From Gemmatimonadota bacterium (GTDB lineage Bacteria; Gemmatimonadota; Gemmatimonadetes; Gemmatimonadales; Gemmatimonadaceae): a stretch of DNA of 64,000 nt. Location of the stretch: NCBI GenBank assembly GCA_028287305.1, contig JAQBPX010000019.1:1-64000 (forward strand), in the 5' to 3' direction. A program made the position numbers and the translations under genes. The notes beneath the pieces are model-generated. The model was not told where the DNA came from. It was given only the letters and a program-made list of their open reading frames with translations, and did not search any database. Positions 63,701 to 64,000 of this stretch are shown piece by piece. Each line of letters starts with the position of its first letter. Position 1 is the stretch's first letter.

Positions 63701-63985
63701 CTCACCGCGGGGCGCATCCGCCTGCGCCCGATCATCATGACCACCGTGGCGATGATCTTCGGCATGATCCCGCTTGCCCTGGCGATCGGCGCCGGCGCCG
63801 AGCAGCGTGCCCCCATGGCGCGCGCCGTGATCGGGGGGCTCATCACCTCCACGCTGTTGACCCTCTTCGTGGTGCCGGTGGTCTACACCATCCTGGACGA
63901 CCTGTCCGCCTGGGTGCTGGGGCGCTGGGGTGCGTCCCATCCGCACGGAACGGCCCCGGAAATCCTGGCGCCAGCCCGCGACTGA
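60791..63985 (+). CDS. RND multidrug efflux pump (HAE1/AcrB-like)
   Basis: A 1064-residue, twelve-helix pump with AcrB features: first helix NPVFATMVMLAIVVLG, the FPNIDFPVVVVTAEYPGASP porter block, the TM4 proton-relay pair in SLCVGLLIDDAIVVREN and the TM10-12 block MTMIGIIMLMGLVTKNGILLV. It is the last gene of the TetR-adaptor-pump operon; the frame is intact. Codon choice changes strongly near 62,200: CTC for Leu and GAG for Glu become common and ACG replaces ACC. This may reflect recombination or assembly of two sources. Confidence 0.93.
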   Translation: MWFTRISLKNPVFATMVMLAIVVLGLFSYQRLKVDQFPNIDFPVVVVTAEYPGASPEIVESEVTKKIEEGVNSIAGINALTSRSYESQSVVIIEFQLHIDGRKAAEDVREKIASIRPLFRTEVKEPRVLRFDPSARAIWSLAVLPDSGKGTAMTSVELTNWADQVLKKRLENVRGVGSVTLVGGTKREINVYLNPAAMESLGITADQVVAAVRNENQDLPVGAIRSLAQERVVQIDARMQRPEDFGKIIVARKNGAAVRVDQVARISDGAQEIDSLALYNGQRTLLLTVQKSQDENTIEVVDGLKKTAAEMTAQLPPGVRLEQITDGARPIRVSVENVRRTLIEGALLTVLIVFLFLNSWRSTVITGLTLPISIIGTFLFMNMFGFTINMVTLMALSLCVGLLIDDAIVVRENIVRHLEMGKDHFAAAREGTDEIGLAVMATSFAVIAVFFPVAFMGGMIGKIFFQFGVTVAFAVLVSLFVSFTLDPMLSSIWMDPEVEHASGPEGEARIAEQRKRANPVRRVAFAFNDWFERVADRYPGWLTWALSHRLVMLAMAASTVVASFIILPRLGFTWMPDVNGDEFNVGYKTPPGSRLEYTLQKGRDIVAMLQKQPETDFTYLTVGGGFRGTPNNGQIFVRLKHDRKKSLFEIQGELRGKLRAIPGIKPAITGQQSIFGGRGQPIRVNVQGPELSRLKIAAARVLEVMKDVPGIAEPNSTDEGDIPGLDVQVDRAEAWRAGLGVGAVAATLQPLFAGQRATTWEDAQGFNHDVVVVFPDSLRTSAADVAQLPVASTSVGANGMTTMVPLSQVADVRAGVGPQQIERRQLEQQVQISAGVLPNYAMGDVAANVEKAIDAMGLPPGYHAVFGGDVQNLNETKGYVLEALMLAVVFIYLILASLFGSFLQPLAIMLALPLSFIGVALALLITKGNMNVMTMIGIIMLMGLVTKNGILLVDFANQRRELGDDREHALLTAGRIRLRPIIMTTVAMIFGMIPLALAIGAGAEQRAPMARAVIGGLITSTLLTLFVVPVVYTILDDLSAWVLGRWGASHPHGTAPEILAPARD

Positions 63986-64000
63986 GCCCCTGGCGCAGGG

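Noticed and set aside
59597-63946. A 1449-codon open frame on the minus strand opposite the RND adaptor and pump
   Set aside because: It is rich in His, Arg, Gln and Asp in the way typical of antisense frames of GC-rich genes, has no recognisable domain, and the plus strand encodes two clear RND proteins.

Overview
The window reads as a chromosomal piece of a high-GC betaproteobacterium. It most resembles Burkholderiales of the Comamonadaceae type (Ramlibacter or Variovorax-like); this is inferred from gene content and protein style, not from a database search. Genes are dense, with many 4-bp start/stop overlaps. I saw no rRNA, tRNA, CRISPR array, insertion sequence or prophage gene.

1-19.3 kb is an oxygen-response and respiration island. 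It holds hemN, a complete cbb3 oxidase locus (ccoI-S-N-O-Q-P, then ccoG-H), an FNR regulator with its iron-sulfur cysteines, a PAS histidine kinase with a NarL-type regulator, a receiver-only protein, a hemerythrin-domain protein and a UspA protein. FNR-type palindromes (TTGAY-N4-ATCAA) lie at the hemN/rquA-operon divergence (3044-3057), before ccoN (16367-16380) and between ccoI and the UspA gene (18784-18797); a degenerate one precedes ccoG. The divergent partner of hemN is a four-gene unit: two unknown small membrane proteins, rquA (ubiquinone to rhodoquinone) and a dicarboxylate-type transporter. This looks like a low-oxygen fumarate/rhodoquinone module.

19.3-32.5 kb is mixed metabolism and signalling: a glutathione S-transferase gene broken by an in-frame amber codon, an amidase, a GNAT enzyme, a 7TMR-DISM/degenerate-GGDEF protein, glyoxalase I, the Entner-Doudoroff pair edd-eda with a HexR-like operator, a ChaC-like cyclotransferase, Cu/Zn superoxide dismutase, and a divergent pair made of a membrane cyclic-nucleotide-binding protein and a class III cyclase/STAND ATPase/TPR protein.

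32.5-43.8 kb is a periplasmic oxidation system. A PQQ-dependent alcohol dehydrogenase with the lanthanide-type Asp-Tyr-Asp motif is followed, with almost no gaps, by a XoxJ-like binding protein, a cytochrome c, a caa3-type oxidase (subunits II, I and III), a small membrane protein, a CtaG-type assembly factor, a lipoprotein and an unusual Nramp-like transporter. A YVTN beta-propeller protein and a cytochrome b561 are divergent from it. Together they suggest a dedicated route from alcohol to PQQ enzyme to cytochrome c to oxygen.

43.8-50.8 kb carries two tandem Tat-exported molybdenum hydroxylases, each with a 2Fe-2S subunit, plus XdhC and MocA-like maturation factors. 50.8-58.8 kb has pdxH, an AEC transporter, an orphan AbrB-like protein, a TonB receptor plus DUF3299/ABC exporter-type set that may handle zinc, msrA and a GlsB-like membrane protein. 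58.9-64 kb is a TetR-regulated RND efflux operon. The second half of its pump gene has clearly different codon use from the first half.
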